Assembly (NCBI GenBank): GCA_007449985.2
Contig: VIIQ02000592.1
Location: 310,001-374,000 of the forward strand
DNA: 64,000 nucleotides
DNA from: Desmodesmus armatus
Lineage: Eukaryota; Chlorophyta; Chlorophyceae; Sphaeropleales; Scenedesmaceae
Direction: 5' to 3'
The notes below the pieces were generated by a model. It saw only the letters and a list, made by a program, of their open reading frames with translations, ran no database searches and was not told the DNA's origin. The first letter of the stretch is position 1. Each line of letters opens with the position of its first letter. The position numbers were made by a program, and so were the translations under genes. This document shows positions 11,941-24,962 of the stretch, piece by piece.

Positions 11941-14265
11941 ATATGCTATATAGCGGAGTTGTGCGAGATGCAGTACAAGTTCCAAGTCCAAAGGATGTCA
12001 AACGTTGATTTGAATTGCAGATCAACATGACGAACATCTGATTCAAGGGGGCCACAGCCTGGTCAGCACAAGTGCCCAACTGCACAACCTCAATTACAGG
12101 GTTGTGTCCACCATCCTTTCAGCAACACACACGTGTACAAGGCATACAAGAATGTAAACAGAAGTAACGTACAGTCCAATCGGCATAATGCACACGACAG
12201 ATGTTACTGGTGGCCAATGAAGGCACTAGGACGGCTGCTGCAGCCGTCAGCAGGCGGTCCAGGCGCACCATTTGATTGACAACAGCCCAACATCATCACA
12301 CCCTCATACACTCCTCATCCCAGTGAGAGTGATGGCACTCACAGGCACAACTCAATCAGCCAACTTGACCCTGCCGGCCTCCAACAGCCAACAAGCAAGC
12401 ATTGCCACAAGCATGGGTCTCAACCAGCAATGCACGACCCAGATGGCCTGCGTGCAAGAGCATGCACACATAACACATGTGTAAACCAGCGCACATGGAT
12501 CAAGGCCACCCAACAGCTGGAACCATGGCGCATGGAACCTGCTGACCCCTCTGAACAGTGCAATGCAACCCATGGAAGACTGAGCAGCAGCCAACGCAAA
12601 TTTGACACCCCCAAAGCAAGGCCACCTGATCAGCCCATCAGCAGCTCGAGCTCGACAGCCCCTACAGCTGCAGCTCTTGCCAAAACCGTAGATGCCGGCT
12701 GTTGTGCATCAAGAGTGCGGGTTGGCCGATCAGCCATGTGCAGTCGTGCTTCCCATGTGCAGTAATGCCTTCATTGCATGGTCTTGGATGTCTCGAGGTA
12801 AGCTGACCAAGCATGCCGCCAAGGCATGACCCACAAGATGCAGCTGCACACAGCCACATAACCCGCCAACGACAACCACAACAATCACAGGCACCCGCGC
12901 CAACTGTCAAAGCATACCTTGGCAGCATCTGTTGGCGACTACTACTTCTGGTAGTACCAGAACACATGTTCTGAGTAAGGCTGCTTGTCAGCATGAGCCA
13001 GGCTGGTCTACCGTCTGCCTGCTGATGCCTTTGCAAGCACATGGCCAGCACTCAGCGGCCCCCAAAAAGCTTTCGTTGTCAAAGACTTCACCACGGGGAG
13101 CTGCACCAGTATTCTGTCCGACAGCTGTATCAGCTCTCCCACGCAGCCATCCAGATCGATGAACCACACCAAGGATCGTTTGCACAGCCCTGTGTGAGGA
13201 GCAACTCCAGGCATAGGCTAGCGCCATTTATCAACCCCACAACAATGCCACGTCAATGACACAATGCTGCCACCATGAAACAACGCTGGCGTCAACTGCA
13301 GGCGACCCTTGACAGACTCAAGCTGGACATGACCAGGGCAAACAGGCCTTGCTGCACCATGACTGGATCACATGCATACACAGCCCCCATGCCTGGACCA
13401 CCCCGGCAACAGCAGGCGCACACCTGCCCTGCACTGCTGACCCTCTGACAACTACGCGAAGGTGCACCCTCTCTTCTCCACAGGCGCCTGAGCAACAAGT
13501 ACAACGGGTCTTGACAAGAGTGGACTCTTGAATCTTGTTGCTGAACAACAGCTGCCACCCAATGCTCCGTGGCGCATGCCAGCATGCATCGCATGGCAAT
13601 GCAATGCGGTGTGCCGCCTCCACCACCTGCCCTTCACACTAAGCAGCAACAACTGCAGCACCATCCCACCCCATCAATGGTGACAGCAGCTGCAAGCAGG
13701 CAACAAAGAACCCTGCCAGATAGTCACACTACGGGCACCTGACAGAGCCACTTCAAACCCATCAACAAGCACAGTACAGCCCATATTGAGGTGCGGTCGG
13801 GCGTGGAGGCATCACAGCTGCTGCCAAGAGGCGTGGGAGTCCACCACAGGTACAGCTGGTGACACAGGAAGGGTGATGAGACATGACAAGAGGCGTGGCG
13901 TCAAACCACATGCACAATTCAGCAAATGCCGGCGCACATGGCTGCATACTGACCAGACAGACATCTGACACGGCGACATTGTACAGGGCGCACCGAGCCT
14001 TCCACACCGGCAAGTACCGCCTGCCTGCAGCCTACCTAATCTGGGTGCTGTTGGACGGACGTGCACATGCTGACTTGCCTATCTATCCACCCAACCCAGG
14101 CCACAACCACCCAACCAGGCCATAACCACTTGACCAACAACGCCCGCATTCCAATGCCGACCTACTGCCAATCCACCCATGAACACCCCATGAATGACTC
14201 CCCAACACTGCTCTGCTGTGCTGCGCATTGATGAACAAACCCCGTAAAGCCCTGTACAAACAAAT
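11941..14265. other. Intergenic stretch of about 2.3 kb without a recognisable gene
   Basis: Short open frames exist on both strands, but none has conserved motifs or splice-supported continuation. It should contain the FAM184-like promoter and the distal 3' region of the receptor cyclase. The sequence is CA-rich with many CAACA/CCACC runs. I see no RNA gene or transposon here. Confidence 0.4.
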
Positions 14266-14270
14266 TTACA
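14266..14270 (-). promoter_or_regulatory. Candidate TGTAA polyadenylation signal
   Basis: TTACA on the plus strand is TGTAA in the transcript, about 160 bases after the receptor-cyclase stop codon. Confidence 0.5.
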
Positions 14271-14430
14271 GGACACCCAAAGCCCAAGACCGTGCTCAAC
14301 CAACTGATCAGCACCCGATGTGCTTTTGCTGTGCCCGACAAAGGACTGCCAGTACTTCCCCATTTGTAAACCTCATCCGCTGCTCCCTCACTGTGCCCCC
14401 AGTCCCACGGCTGCTGACAGCTGTAAGTGC

Positions 14431-17400
14431 TCAACCAGCATCGGCAAGTTCGCCCTCCGCACCAGCCTTGGCATTTAGAGCCCTGAAGGCCTGCCGCGCA
14501 GCCACAAGGCGCGGCGGTATGCTGAACAGCACGGGGTCGATCCCAGCCACCGGCCCCTCGGCCCCCATGACCCGGTAGCCCTTGCCCTTGGGTGCTTCCT
14601 CAGGGAACTGCCGCCCCACCAGCGCTGCAGGCAAGATGCTGACCATATCGTACACACCGCTGCCTTTGAAGCTGAACGTGCCCAGGTGGGTGACTGACAC
14701 AGCATCAATAACCTCCCCATGCTCCATGATGCTCTGCCAGTTCGGCAGCACCTGCATCACAAACGACACCCCACTCTGCTGCACCAGGTACCCCTGCTGC
14801 TGCCGCCGCTGCTGCTGTTGTTGTTGCTGTTGCGCGCTCATGGCTGCGGCAGCGGCTGCGCTGCGGCGAGCTGAGAAGGATGCGCTCATGCTGGTGCCTT
14901 GGGCTGGGTAGCCGAGGCCTGCGGCCGCTGCCGGGCTGGGCTGCTGCAGCTGCATACGGGTGAAGGACCCCTGCTGCCGGGTGAACGAGCCGCCAGATCC
15001 CCCCACCAGCGCACCCTGCTGCTGCCGGGTAAAGGACCCGCCAGATCCTGCCACCAAAGCACCCTGCTGCTGTCGAGTGAAGGAGCCGCCGGAACCCCCC
15101 ACCAGCACACCCTGCTGCTGGCGTGTGAAGGATCCGCCGGAACCCGCCATGAGCTGCCGCCGAGTGAAAGACCCCTGCGAGGGCTCGATGCTGAGAGCCG
15201 TGGGGCGTGTCTGCCGCTGCTGGTATGCTGTACGCGGCGACGGCGGCAGCTGCAGCCCCGGCTGCTGCTGCGCCAGCTCAGGCAGTGGGCTGCTGAAGGA
15301 CCCCTCCTTGCTGCTACTGCCCATGCTGTTCAACAGCGCAGACCCTGGCTGCTGCATCAGCTGGTGCTGCTGCCGGCTCTCCCGCACCTGCATGGCCTGC
15401 ACAGCCTGAGCCTGAGAGACCCATCGGTTCTGCTGCTGCTGCCGCAGCGCCAGCCGCGACAGCGGCAGGCGCGCTGCAGACGGCCTGCAATGCCCCGTTG
15501 TCTCGCTCTGGCTGCGAGCGACGAGCATCTGCAGCAGTGCTGCATCCGAGGGCATGTCGTGCCGCCCGTCCAGCACAGGCTGCACGTCTGCGTCGCTGTG
15601 GGTCCTGCTGGGGGTGCTTTCTGCGCCATCATACTGCACACACTCCCTGTGCCAGGTCTTGAACAGCGCCCGGACCGTGTCCACATCTGTCACAATCTGC
15701 CCGCCGTGCGCTGCTGCTTCCATGAAGCGAGCAGCGCGGTTGACAGAGTGGCCGTAGTAGTTAGCACGGCCGGTGTGATCTGGCAGGACACTGTTGGGCT
15801 GGCCCACTGCAAAGCCCATGCGCAGGCGCGGGCCCCTGAACACTGGCAGCTGGGTGATGGGGTCCAGCACTTCCTCAAACCCTGGGTGGGATAGGATGCT
15901 GTCGGGCCAGTTGAAGTACATCAAGGCCTCCTGCAGGACGGACAGCACAGTGACAGCACATCCCCGTAATTGGAAACGTTCCCACCAGCACAAAGCATAG
16001 ATGCAGCAGCCTGCATGGAAGCAAGCTCATGCCGCACCTTTCTGCAGGTCACTCAGTGGCTATAACACCCACTCCTGTGCTACCAACATGCTCAAGCCAT
16101 GACCATGAGCTTTGGTCAAGCCATGACCATAAGCTTTGATCAAGCACATCCCAAGCTGCAATCCATAAAAACAGGTGCGTGTTGGCCCAAAGAGCCCCAC
16201 CTGCACCAGCATGCACCACTGCAGCGCCATGTGTGTGGCCCTGAAGGACACCATGTACTTCAGGTCCGCCTCCTGCACACGGCACAGATACCCGTCGCGG
16301 CCCTCATCTGTCTCAGGCAGCTCGTCCAGCATCTGCAGCATGCAGCGCGTGACCGCCTTCTTGAGCGCATAGGCCTCGCTGCGGTTGCGCTTGTAGCTGA
16401 AGGTGGCTGCACCAACAACCTGCACAAACACGATGACGACCTCCGGTAGAGCGGCCTGCTCGCCGCCCTGTGCTGAAGGGGCCAGGTCCATGGCGCGAGC
16501 ACCTGCATGCACCAACGGGAAAGCACAGACAGCAGCAACACAACGATTAAGGGTGTTCAGCAGGCAGGGCTGGCTGCCATAGTGTGTGCCTGAAACCTGA
16601 AAGGGAAGCGCTGGCCAAGCAAGCCTTGCACTGTGTGCGCGCATCTCTCGTGCATCTCTCAAAATAATTTGTGAGCCTGCGACATCAGACTGTCTGCCAC
16701 CAAGACAGAGCGGGGACAGTACGCTCGAGAAACAGCAGACTGTGCAGCCCCACACTCCTGGCTACAATGGCCCAGCAATATCAGCCAGCCAGCCTCTCAG
16801 TTGCTGGCGCATGCCGCCCACCTGGTGCATCAAAGTAGCCCTTCTGCACCTTGGTCCAGTGCCGCTGCATCTCCACCGGCGCTCCCCAGGACAGGCACTG
16901 TGTAATGTCCTTCGTGCTGGTGGGGATGCGCCGCATCCCAGGCGCTGCCACTGCATACAAGTGCAACGGCTTGGCCTTGCGCACAGCACCACTGCTGGCA
17001 ACACCCTTGCCGGCATCCTCACCCTGACCACCCTTTGCCACGTCCTTTCCGTTGACAGGGCGACCGCTTCCTTCCGCGTCGTCGGCAGCGGAGGGTGTGG
17101 AGGGCGGGGAGGAGTCACTGGTGGCGCCCGCATGGCCCTCAAGGTGCTGCTTGCGGGGGGCGGTGCGCAGGTGCTGCACAGACGCTGGCGGCTCGAAGGC
17201 GCCCATGTGCACTACCAAGGCATCGTTGTCATAGTCCTGGATGTCACGCGTGTGAATGGCGCTGCTGAAGGAAGCATCACGCTGACCCACCCTGCAGCGG
17301 CAGCCACAGCATGCGCAGCAGTCGTCAGCACAAAACTTCGTAAGAAGACGGGGGTGCTGCTGGGCAAGAGCCCAGGGGCAACAGCAACATGCTCTGTTTG

Positions 17401-20400
17401 AGGCACTGTGCAGGCTTCAATTGTTCCTCCTAAGGGTGGAGCTACTCAGGCGCTGCCGCAACCCTGTCGCATGCCCGCCACACTGCTGCGCTTGTGCAAC
17501 TCAGTGAACACATGTAGTCCATGCCTGCAGTGATGTATCCCAACCTGTGTATGCTGCTGTAGCTGCACCAGGCCAAAGACCAGTTGGTGCAGCTGCCGAA
17601 CAACAGCCCCTCTTCATAGCCCCACTTACTTGCAGCCAGAGCAATCGCACGCCCCGCACAGCATATGCTGCTGCAGCCGGTGAACGACCCTGCTGTGCAG
17701 CAGCTGCTGCAGCTGCCTGTCATCGTAGCCGGCTTCGTTGACCGTGCCCAGCACACTGAGAGAGTCTTTGATGGCCTTGAAGGTGTTCTCGTCCACCAAG
17801 ACCTGACCCCCGTTGGCCACGTCAGACACGTAGTCTGTGACACAAGATCGACACGCACAGCAACGACAAGCGGCACGCAATCAGTCTCAGGAGTTTGGCC
17901 TCAGCCTGATGCAGCAACACAGACATGCCCATGCTAGCAGTAAAGCTGGAGGACTGCTGCAGGTGGGACACATGCTCTGCCTGCTGACTGTGTCAATCTG
18001 AACAGCTACACCACCCGATGAGCTGACATGCATTATCTCAGTGCCTCTTGCCCCTGGCTGATTGCTCAGCCTGAACCATGTAACAGTAACAGTAACAGTG
18101 ATTTTGCTTCTGATAGACCACTCACTCTTGGCACGGTCCTTGACTGGACAGGTGTTGAGGTCACAGCCATACGGCAGGCGGCCTGTCGCAATGCCAATCC
18201 TCACAGACAGGTGCAGGGCGTGCTGGGGTGGTGCAGCCACCGGGGTGTGGGCGCTGCCGCTCAGCAAGCCGCTGCGCCCAAACACAGAGAAGCGCCGCAC
18301 CACGGCAGCACCGGCACTCCACAGCCTGCTGCCACTGCCAGAGCTGCGTCCCCTCGACTGCGCTGTGATAGACAGGCTCGCCAGGCGCCCGTCCAGGCCT
18401 GTCGGGACACAGCACGCCACAGCACAGTACAAACGGTGGTGCGTTGTATGTAACAACAGCTTGAAGGACGAAGCCCAGGCAAACGATGTGCCCTTGTAAC
18501 ACGAGTACACACCACATGCACCCACGGACAGGACTGAACTCATGGCCTGAGAAGATGCTGCCACCTGCAACAGTGCTGTAGTATGTGTGCGGGCTACTTC
18601 GCATTCTCCCTAGCCTATACAACCCCACCATGCGAACAAAAGCAAACCCCAACATAGTAGGGAGTGTGCTGATCTGGGCTGCCACAGTCTGCACCCCCAC
18701 GCAGTTGCGGCAGTGCACTTCCGCCCCGGCTCACCTGGCTGGTTGTACCCATCAAACGAGGTCTTCAGCACCACGTTTGCAGGCGTGAGCGCTGCTGCAT
18801 CATCAGGCCAGCTGCTGCCGCTGTTGGCCGACGGCTGCACCTGCTGCTCGTCCTGGTACTGCAACATCTGCAACAGCTGCTGCTGCTGTGGGTGCTGCAC
18901 GTGCCGCGCAAAGGGGCTCGCCTGCTGATGCAGCACAGCATCTGAGAACGAAACCTGCCGCTGGTCTGGTAAATAACCCTGGGTGCGGTTGTCATTGCCA
19001 GTGCCCGCAACGCCGCTGCCTGCAAGAGCCGTGCCATTGATAGGGCCGTTGGCTGCTGGTTGGCCAGACGGCCGCGCTGACGCGTCTTCGATAGGCGCCG
19101 TCCGCGGCATAGTGAAGCTGCTGGGGCGCTCCCCGCTGCTAGCTCTACCTGCTGATGAAGTGAAGCTGGCGTTGATCTTGCTGTGCACGCTGTCAACCTG
19201 CTGCCCCGCTGTGAAGCTGCCGAGGCCAATGCTTGCAGGGTCCATCTGCCCGTGTGTGCTGTAGGACTCCTCACCCATCAGACCAAAGCTGCCGCTGCGC
19301 ACGCCACCAGAATTGATGCTCGACTGCTGCGTGTTGCTGAAGCGAGTGGAGAACACACCGTCACGCATGCCTGTGAGGTCGGACAGCTCGTGCTGGCCCC
19401 CGACTCTGACCTTGCCCCAGCTGCGCTGCGCCAGTGCCTGCTGCACCTGCAGGCTGAAGGCCACTGCGTCCTCAGCATCGTGGAAGGCTACCGTCCAGCT
19501 GTCACCCTGCATGTACACCGTGACAGCAGCACACTAACAGTGTCTGGCATACTTTCAGAGCCGACACAGGGATGCCTGGCACTGCCCCAGCACAAACGCA
19601 TTTGTGTCAGCACATCAACTATATGGAAGAACCTAGGCTGTCCCTGTCAAAACCCTCTTTCTGTCTGCACAGCACCAAACACATCCAAAACCACACATCC
19701 ACAACCACTCTTTTGACTGCAGTCCTGCAAGTACCTCTACCCCAGAGCCACAGCCGCATGCACCCACCTCTTGGTCCATGATGTACCCCGCATGGTTGTG
19801 TGAGGCCTTGCGCAGGATGTTGTTGTGCACACCCATGGCCTTGTTCATGGCCTCAGGGTACTGCCGTGTCAGGTCAGAGAAGTCCTTCACATCCGTCACC
19901 ACAATGCTCACAGTCACCTTGTCGCCTGGCTTGCTGGCCTTCGGCGCACCCCGCGACCGCTTGGCCTGTTGCAGCAGATGTGCGAGCAGCGGCGGTTATG
20001 AAGCTGGCTGCAGGACGCCACGGCAAGCCGTTAACCCACTGCATCAGTCGACAAAGCCTATGCTGTAGTTCCCCTCTGCTTCACAAGCAGCGACCTCTTG
20101 CTGCACCCAACGAAAGTGCCGCTTATCAAAGGTGATGCAGTGAGTGTGACAAAACACACAGGAAGGGCAAGCGAGGCACATGACAGAGTTCAACCAGCAA
20201 GTGTGAGGTTTGCAGGCAAGCGGGGCACAAGCGCACCTGGAGGATACGCTGCCGCAGCCAGCGCGGGCGTGTGGTCAGGTACTGCCACAGGGCCAGCAGG
20301 CCAATGATCAGCACGGCTGCGGCTGCTACAACACCCACAATGATGGCTGTGGGTGCCTGGTATCCAGCAGGGTAGCACTTGAGCACAGTGCCGTTGTCCT

Positions 20401-23400
20401 CCCAGACTTCCCGGTAGCCCTGCAGGGCCAAGCAGTCACAGGGAAAGGAGTGTTTTGAGCGTTGAGTATGTCAGCCAGCCACTCAATGGCCAGGAGATGC
20501 TGCCGCGCATGCAAAGAGCAAGCCGTGCGTGGCTCTCACAGTGAACCCTGAGCCGTGACAGGGTCAGTCAAGGTGAAGGTTGGACACCGACCGCACTAGC
20601 TGCTATGTCCTTGGGTGGAGGGTGTGCAAGTGCAAACTTTTGCTGCCAGGCGATACTCTCCAAACTTAACGGACCAGATAGACCAAATCAATGATAGTTC
20701 CAACGTAGAGAGCAGCATGTACGCACCCAGCACAAGATGAGGTGCCTAGTGTCCATACACTACACGGGGCGCCACCTTTCACCTCCTGTGGCACATCGCA
20801 GCCCAACATGTCACCTGGGGACAACCCAGCAGCAATGCTGGCCACACCCAACACCACCCAACACAGTGTGCTCCCACTCACCAGCAGGCACTCGCACACT
20901 TGAAACTGAAAGTAGCTGGGGTCGATGTGCCACAGCTGCTCTATGCGATCGGGACCCAGGTCTGGCAGCTGCGCCGCCTGCTCTCCCAGCGAGTTGTTCC
21001 CGCCGCCGCTACACGACGCCAGCGCTTCCGCAGGTTGCCGCCGAATGATGTACTTGCAGCGCTGGTTGCTGTCGTCATCACGAGGCACCATGAACTCAGA
21101 GAAGTGCAGAAAGCAGGGCAGCAGCTGCTCCGAGGTACACCTGTGACACGACGATACACTCACACATGTGTACAAGGAGGGCTACCAGTAGGAGGCAGAC
21201 TACGCTGTAGCTCGATGCCTGTCTCCAATCTTGCACATAAGGTAGGCTAGTACGAGATTGCCAAGCTACCAGGTATTGCCACCGTCTCTCTTGTAACTCA
21301 AAACCACACCATGGCTCTGCTGTCACCTCTAGCAGGTGATACAGAAACACCATCACACCTGTGATAGCGCGTCTCATTATCCCCGTACACCACCGGCGTG
21401 GTGCAGCGGTCAGGGTCGCTGCAGCTGTTGTTGGTCGTGACCGTGTAGGGCGCGGTGATGCCAGCGCAGGACATGCTGGTGTTGGCCATACGGACCAGCC
21501 GCAGCCTGTCGATCAACCCCATCTGAGGCGGCAGCATGCCTGTGAGACTGGGGTTGTTGCTGTAGTCCAACTCAGACAGGCCATAGGCCAGCCTGCATCA
21601 GACAACAGCGCATGAGTACCATCCAGAGGGACACCGCGGGATTGACGCTATGCAGACGCTGCTCAACGCCAGTTGGCCTATGGCTCCCTAGTTCATTCTC
21701 CTTGAGTCTATTAGCTATGGAATCCGTTCTTGTCAACCCCCACATCGCCGCAACGCTGGACTTATCTGGATGAGGGCACAGGCTGGTCGCTCCTTTGACC
21801 TTGGCATCTGAGAGTCTCTGCAGACGAGTGCGCTGAGCACTCACAGAGCTCAAGAAAACAACATGCAAAACAAAAGGACAAAAGAACATGCAGGCTGGCG
21901 CTGAGCTGATGCCGTTTCGTGCTGCTGTCGCACAGGACCAGCCCTCCCTTCTCACCCGACGGCTTGCACCATAGTGCCGACAAAGGAGTTGTTGCTGATG
22001 TCCAACTTGGCCAGCGCTGGCAGGTAGTAGATGTTTTCGTTCACTGTCCCACTGAACCTGTTGCTGGACACCACAAATGTCTTCAGGCTGCTCAGCAGCA
22101 CAAGCTGCAGCAGGCAAAGAGACAGCAGGTAACAGCACATGCATCAGTCGCAGTGGCTGACAAGGCCGCCTGCTGAGTTGCTGGCATGCTGTGCTGTGCT
22201 GGGCAGGGCATGGGCAGAGCACTGAACTTCCTGCTTGCTGCCGTCAAGTATGCATGGTTCCTCTGTTATTGTCACACCTCAGCCTACATTGGCTGCTGCT
22301 GCACTTTCAGACCCCCCTGCCACTGCCAGCACTTGCACCGGTGCGTACTTGTGCAGGACAAGAGTTACAGAGTCCCTGAGTGACACGCACCTGCGCTGGG
22401 AGGTGACCCGTCAGCGTGTTGTCACTGACATCCAAGTGCTCCAGGATGCGTGCGGTTGTAAGGTCCATAGGGAACTTGCCGGAGAAGCGGTTGCTGCCAG
22501 CCCTGTAGGTAGCCAGCTCGTCCCAGTCTGTGCTGGCTGGCAGCCTGCATGCAATACGCACATCACGCAAGGCATTGTGGCGGGGATCGAGCAGCAATGA
22601 GTACGGCGCAAGGGTGAGCAACAGAGCTGTGTGCTGATGACGCGAATTTGGCAGTACCAGCTGCAAACCCGTCTGGGGACAGCTGGGACACACATGAGGG
22701 TGCTGACAGCCAAACAAGAATAAAGCCCTGTCTAGCAGGCAGCGCATGGCTGCTACGGAGGGGGCAGGTCAAACAAGTGACGGCGGCAGCGCCTGCCACA
22801 CCCACGCACCTGCCGCTGAACTTGTTCTGGCTGATGTCCAGCTGCACAAGACTGCCACACGCCTCCACTCCCTGCGGGTTGCCTTCCAGCCTATTGCCGC
22901 GCACGTTCAGCAGCAGCAGGGAGCTGTTGCCTGCAGGCGGAGCAGCAACAACAGGCGGACAGACAGGACTGCTTGGGGTGCCATGTAGGTGTCTGTCAAA
23001 GATCTTGTCAGGCACACAACCAGCCACCACCCCTGTTTTGACCCTGCCAACTGCATGTCACATGGGCCTGATGGCTGTGACACGCCAGGTCTGTTGAATC
23101 CAGCCGCTCACACCTGCCACAGCCACTCCTCACCTCCACAGCCCCCCCCCCCCAAACACAAACACCGCCACAACAGCCCCCACTCACCACCACTGCATAA
23201 ATCGCCGGGCAGCTCCCCTGTGAGGCTGTTGGCCTCTAGGTTAAGCTCCCGCAGATTAGTCAGCTTCTCCAGGCCTGCAGGAATGGTCCCCACTAGCCCC
23301 AACAGCTCCTTATCTGTGCCATTGCCAGCCTCGTTGCCGCCTGCGTTGCTGCCCAGGTTGAGCACTCGCAGCTCAGTGAGCTCCGGCAGCCATGAGGGCA

Positions 23401-24962
23401 GAGTGCCGTTGAGCCAGTTGGTGGACAGGTTGATGACGGTCACGTTGCGCAGCCGCCTCAGGCTGTCTGGGATCGTGCCCCACAGCCAGCTGTTGCCTGC
23501 GCACACGCAACAGCAGCGATGCACAGCAGCAATAAGCAGCAGGGCAAAATGATGAGATTATGCCGGTGGTGCCCAGCCCGACGCCAGTGCATGCTGGCAG
23601 TTGCTGAGGGTGGTAGTCGGCTTGCAAAGCAGCAGGTCTCTGGCAGCAGCAGCTGCTCCTAGTGCTGCTGTTGTTGCTTTGTGGTACGTGCTCACACCAT
23701 CCATGTATCGCCGTAAGGGTAGGGATAAGTTGAAAGTGACACATGGAGTTTTTCTAGTAGGGGGGGAGGGCTAGGGGCATTTCGGCTCAAGAGCATGCCC
23801 CCAGGGGTGGGGGCCATTGGGCCTTGCAGGGAGCCTGCTGCCAAGCCTGCGATATGCCTTGAAAACAGGGCAGTTTGAGGCCTCGGGAGGGGGGGGGGGG
23901 CATGGGGCACTTCTCAGCCTGAACCTCCCAGTCAATGCCCCTAGGGGTGGGGGCATTTTGGGAGCCTGACAGAGAAACTGCCTGTGTCACTTTCAAGGAA
24001 TCCCTACCCTAATGTGTCACAACTGCTTGATGTCATAACCTCGCTGCATGTTGGGAGCAGCTGCTAGAGCTGAGGCTGTCTCACAACTCACTCCAAGGCC
24101 AGCATGAAACGACTCACCCATGTTAAAGACAATCAGCTTGTTGAGGTCGCCCCACTCATCAGTGAGAAACCCGATGATGTTGTTTGCCTCCAGATTTATC
24201 ACCCGCATGCCACAACCATGCAGGACCTTGAGGCTGGGTAACACCAGAGGGTTCTGCAAGCTGCAGTTGATGTTGTTGATGGGCAGGTCCAGAGCCACTA
24301 CTGTGTTGACTGCAGAGCAGCGCCCAGCTGCCATGTCCTCAGGCGTGCAGCATCCCACTCCCCACCAGCTGCAGTACACGGCCTGTCTGGGGGACCCTTC
24401 CACCAGCTGCTTGCATGGCTGTTTGGATGTCAACTCCCAGCCAACCTCGTTGTCCCAGGGGTCTGTGACGTTGTTGCTGGCGTTGTAGAAGTCTGCAAGC
24501 GCCTGGCACAGACGCAGCTGGCACGCCTGCATGCAGCAACACAGCAAGGCAGGGTGCTGCCATGTGGATGGCGGTGTGATATGATGACGCCTGGTGCCGT
24601 ATGCAGCATGTTGACCAGGCGTATTATGTGATGCAACTCCTGTGTTTCAGCATATGGGCTAGACGGGCCCCTACAGCACTGACCAGGGTCGCTGTTGGGG
24701 CAACTGCACCTGCCCGTACCTTCCCACACATGGTGCCATTGGCCTCAATCCCTGGACACTCCTGGGGTGTTATGACATCCGCGACTGTCTCCACAAGCGT
24801 CTTTGCTGGCTCAAAATGTCTGTCAGCATCTCCAGCTTCTGCTGCTGTCACAGAGGATCCCGCCCGTCTGGGAGGTGGTGCTGCTGCCACTGCTGTTGCG
24901 GTACCCAGCCACAGCAAAACTGCTGCCACTACTAGCAGCCTTGGCATCAGGCATGGCAGCAT
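14431..24962 (-). CDS. LRR receptor-type class III nucleotide cyclase, 16 exons, about 1926 aa
   Basis: Makes cAMP or cGMP (specificity not assignable), probably at the plasma membrane. Exons: 24962-24720, 24526-24118, 23496-23188, 22930-22810, 22544-22391, 22104-21956, 21592-21359, 21140-20882, 20419-20237, 19965-19768, 19506-18735, 18398-18126, 17834-17630, 17291-16822, 16502-16201, 15930-14431; all phases agree. Order: signal peptide (residues 1-27), Cys-rich cap, about ten LRRs (150-520) with LxxLxLxxNxxxGxxP repeats, Cys-rich juxtamembrane region, one transmembrane helix (about 646-672), first cyclase domain (VVTDVKDFSDLT, then GDSWTVAF, both metal Asp present), second cyclase domain (EVVIVFVQVVG lacks the Asp, but VNRAARF supplies the Asn/Arg pair). 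Both cyclase domains carry long low-complexity inserts. The family is expanded in chlorophytes. The ligand is unknown. Confidence 0.9.
14956..15176 (-). repeat. Coding tandem repeat GGSFTRQQQGALV in second cyclase domain
   Basis: About four to five imperfect copies of a roughly 57-base unit encode repeated GSFTRQQ blocks separated by GALVGGSG-like linkers. They lie in the insert that splits the second cyclase domain of the LRR receptor. Each copy presents Ser-Phe-Thr-Arg, so the array offers a row of hydroxyl residues next to basic ones. Confidence 0.8.
23717..24009. mobile_element. PIF/Harbinger-like MITE in intron 2 of the LRR cyclase
   Basis: A 293-base element has terminal inverted repeats of 27 bases (24 of 27 identical, starting GGGTAGGGAT and ending TTGAAAGTGACACA). 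It is flanked on both sides by TAA (23714-23716 and 24010-24012). A three-base TWA target duplication with G-rich termini is typical of Tourist/PIF-Harbinger MITEs. It has no coding capacity. The interior holds G-runs and repeated GGGGTGGGGGC(C)ATT blocks. It sits inside intron 23497-24117, well clear of both splice sites. Confidence 0.75.

Noticed and set aside
12662..13227. Minus-strand frames between FAM184-like gene and cyclase
   Set aside because: Short, overlapping in different frames, no conserved motif; could be exons but nothing supports it.
14899..15894. Plus-strand frame of about 330 codons
   Set aside because: Antisense to the second cyclase domain, which has clear family motifs.
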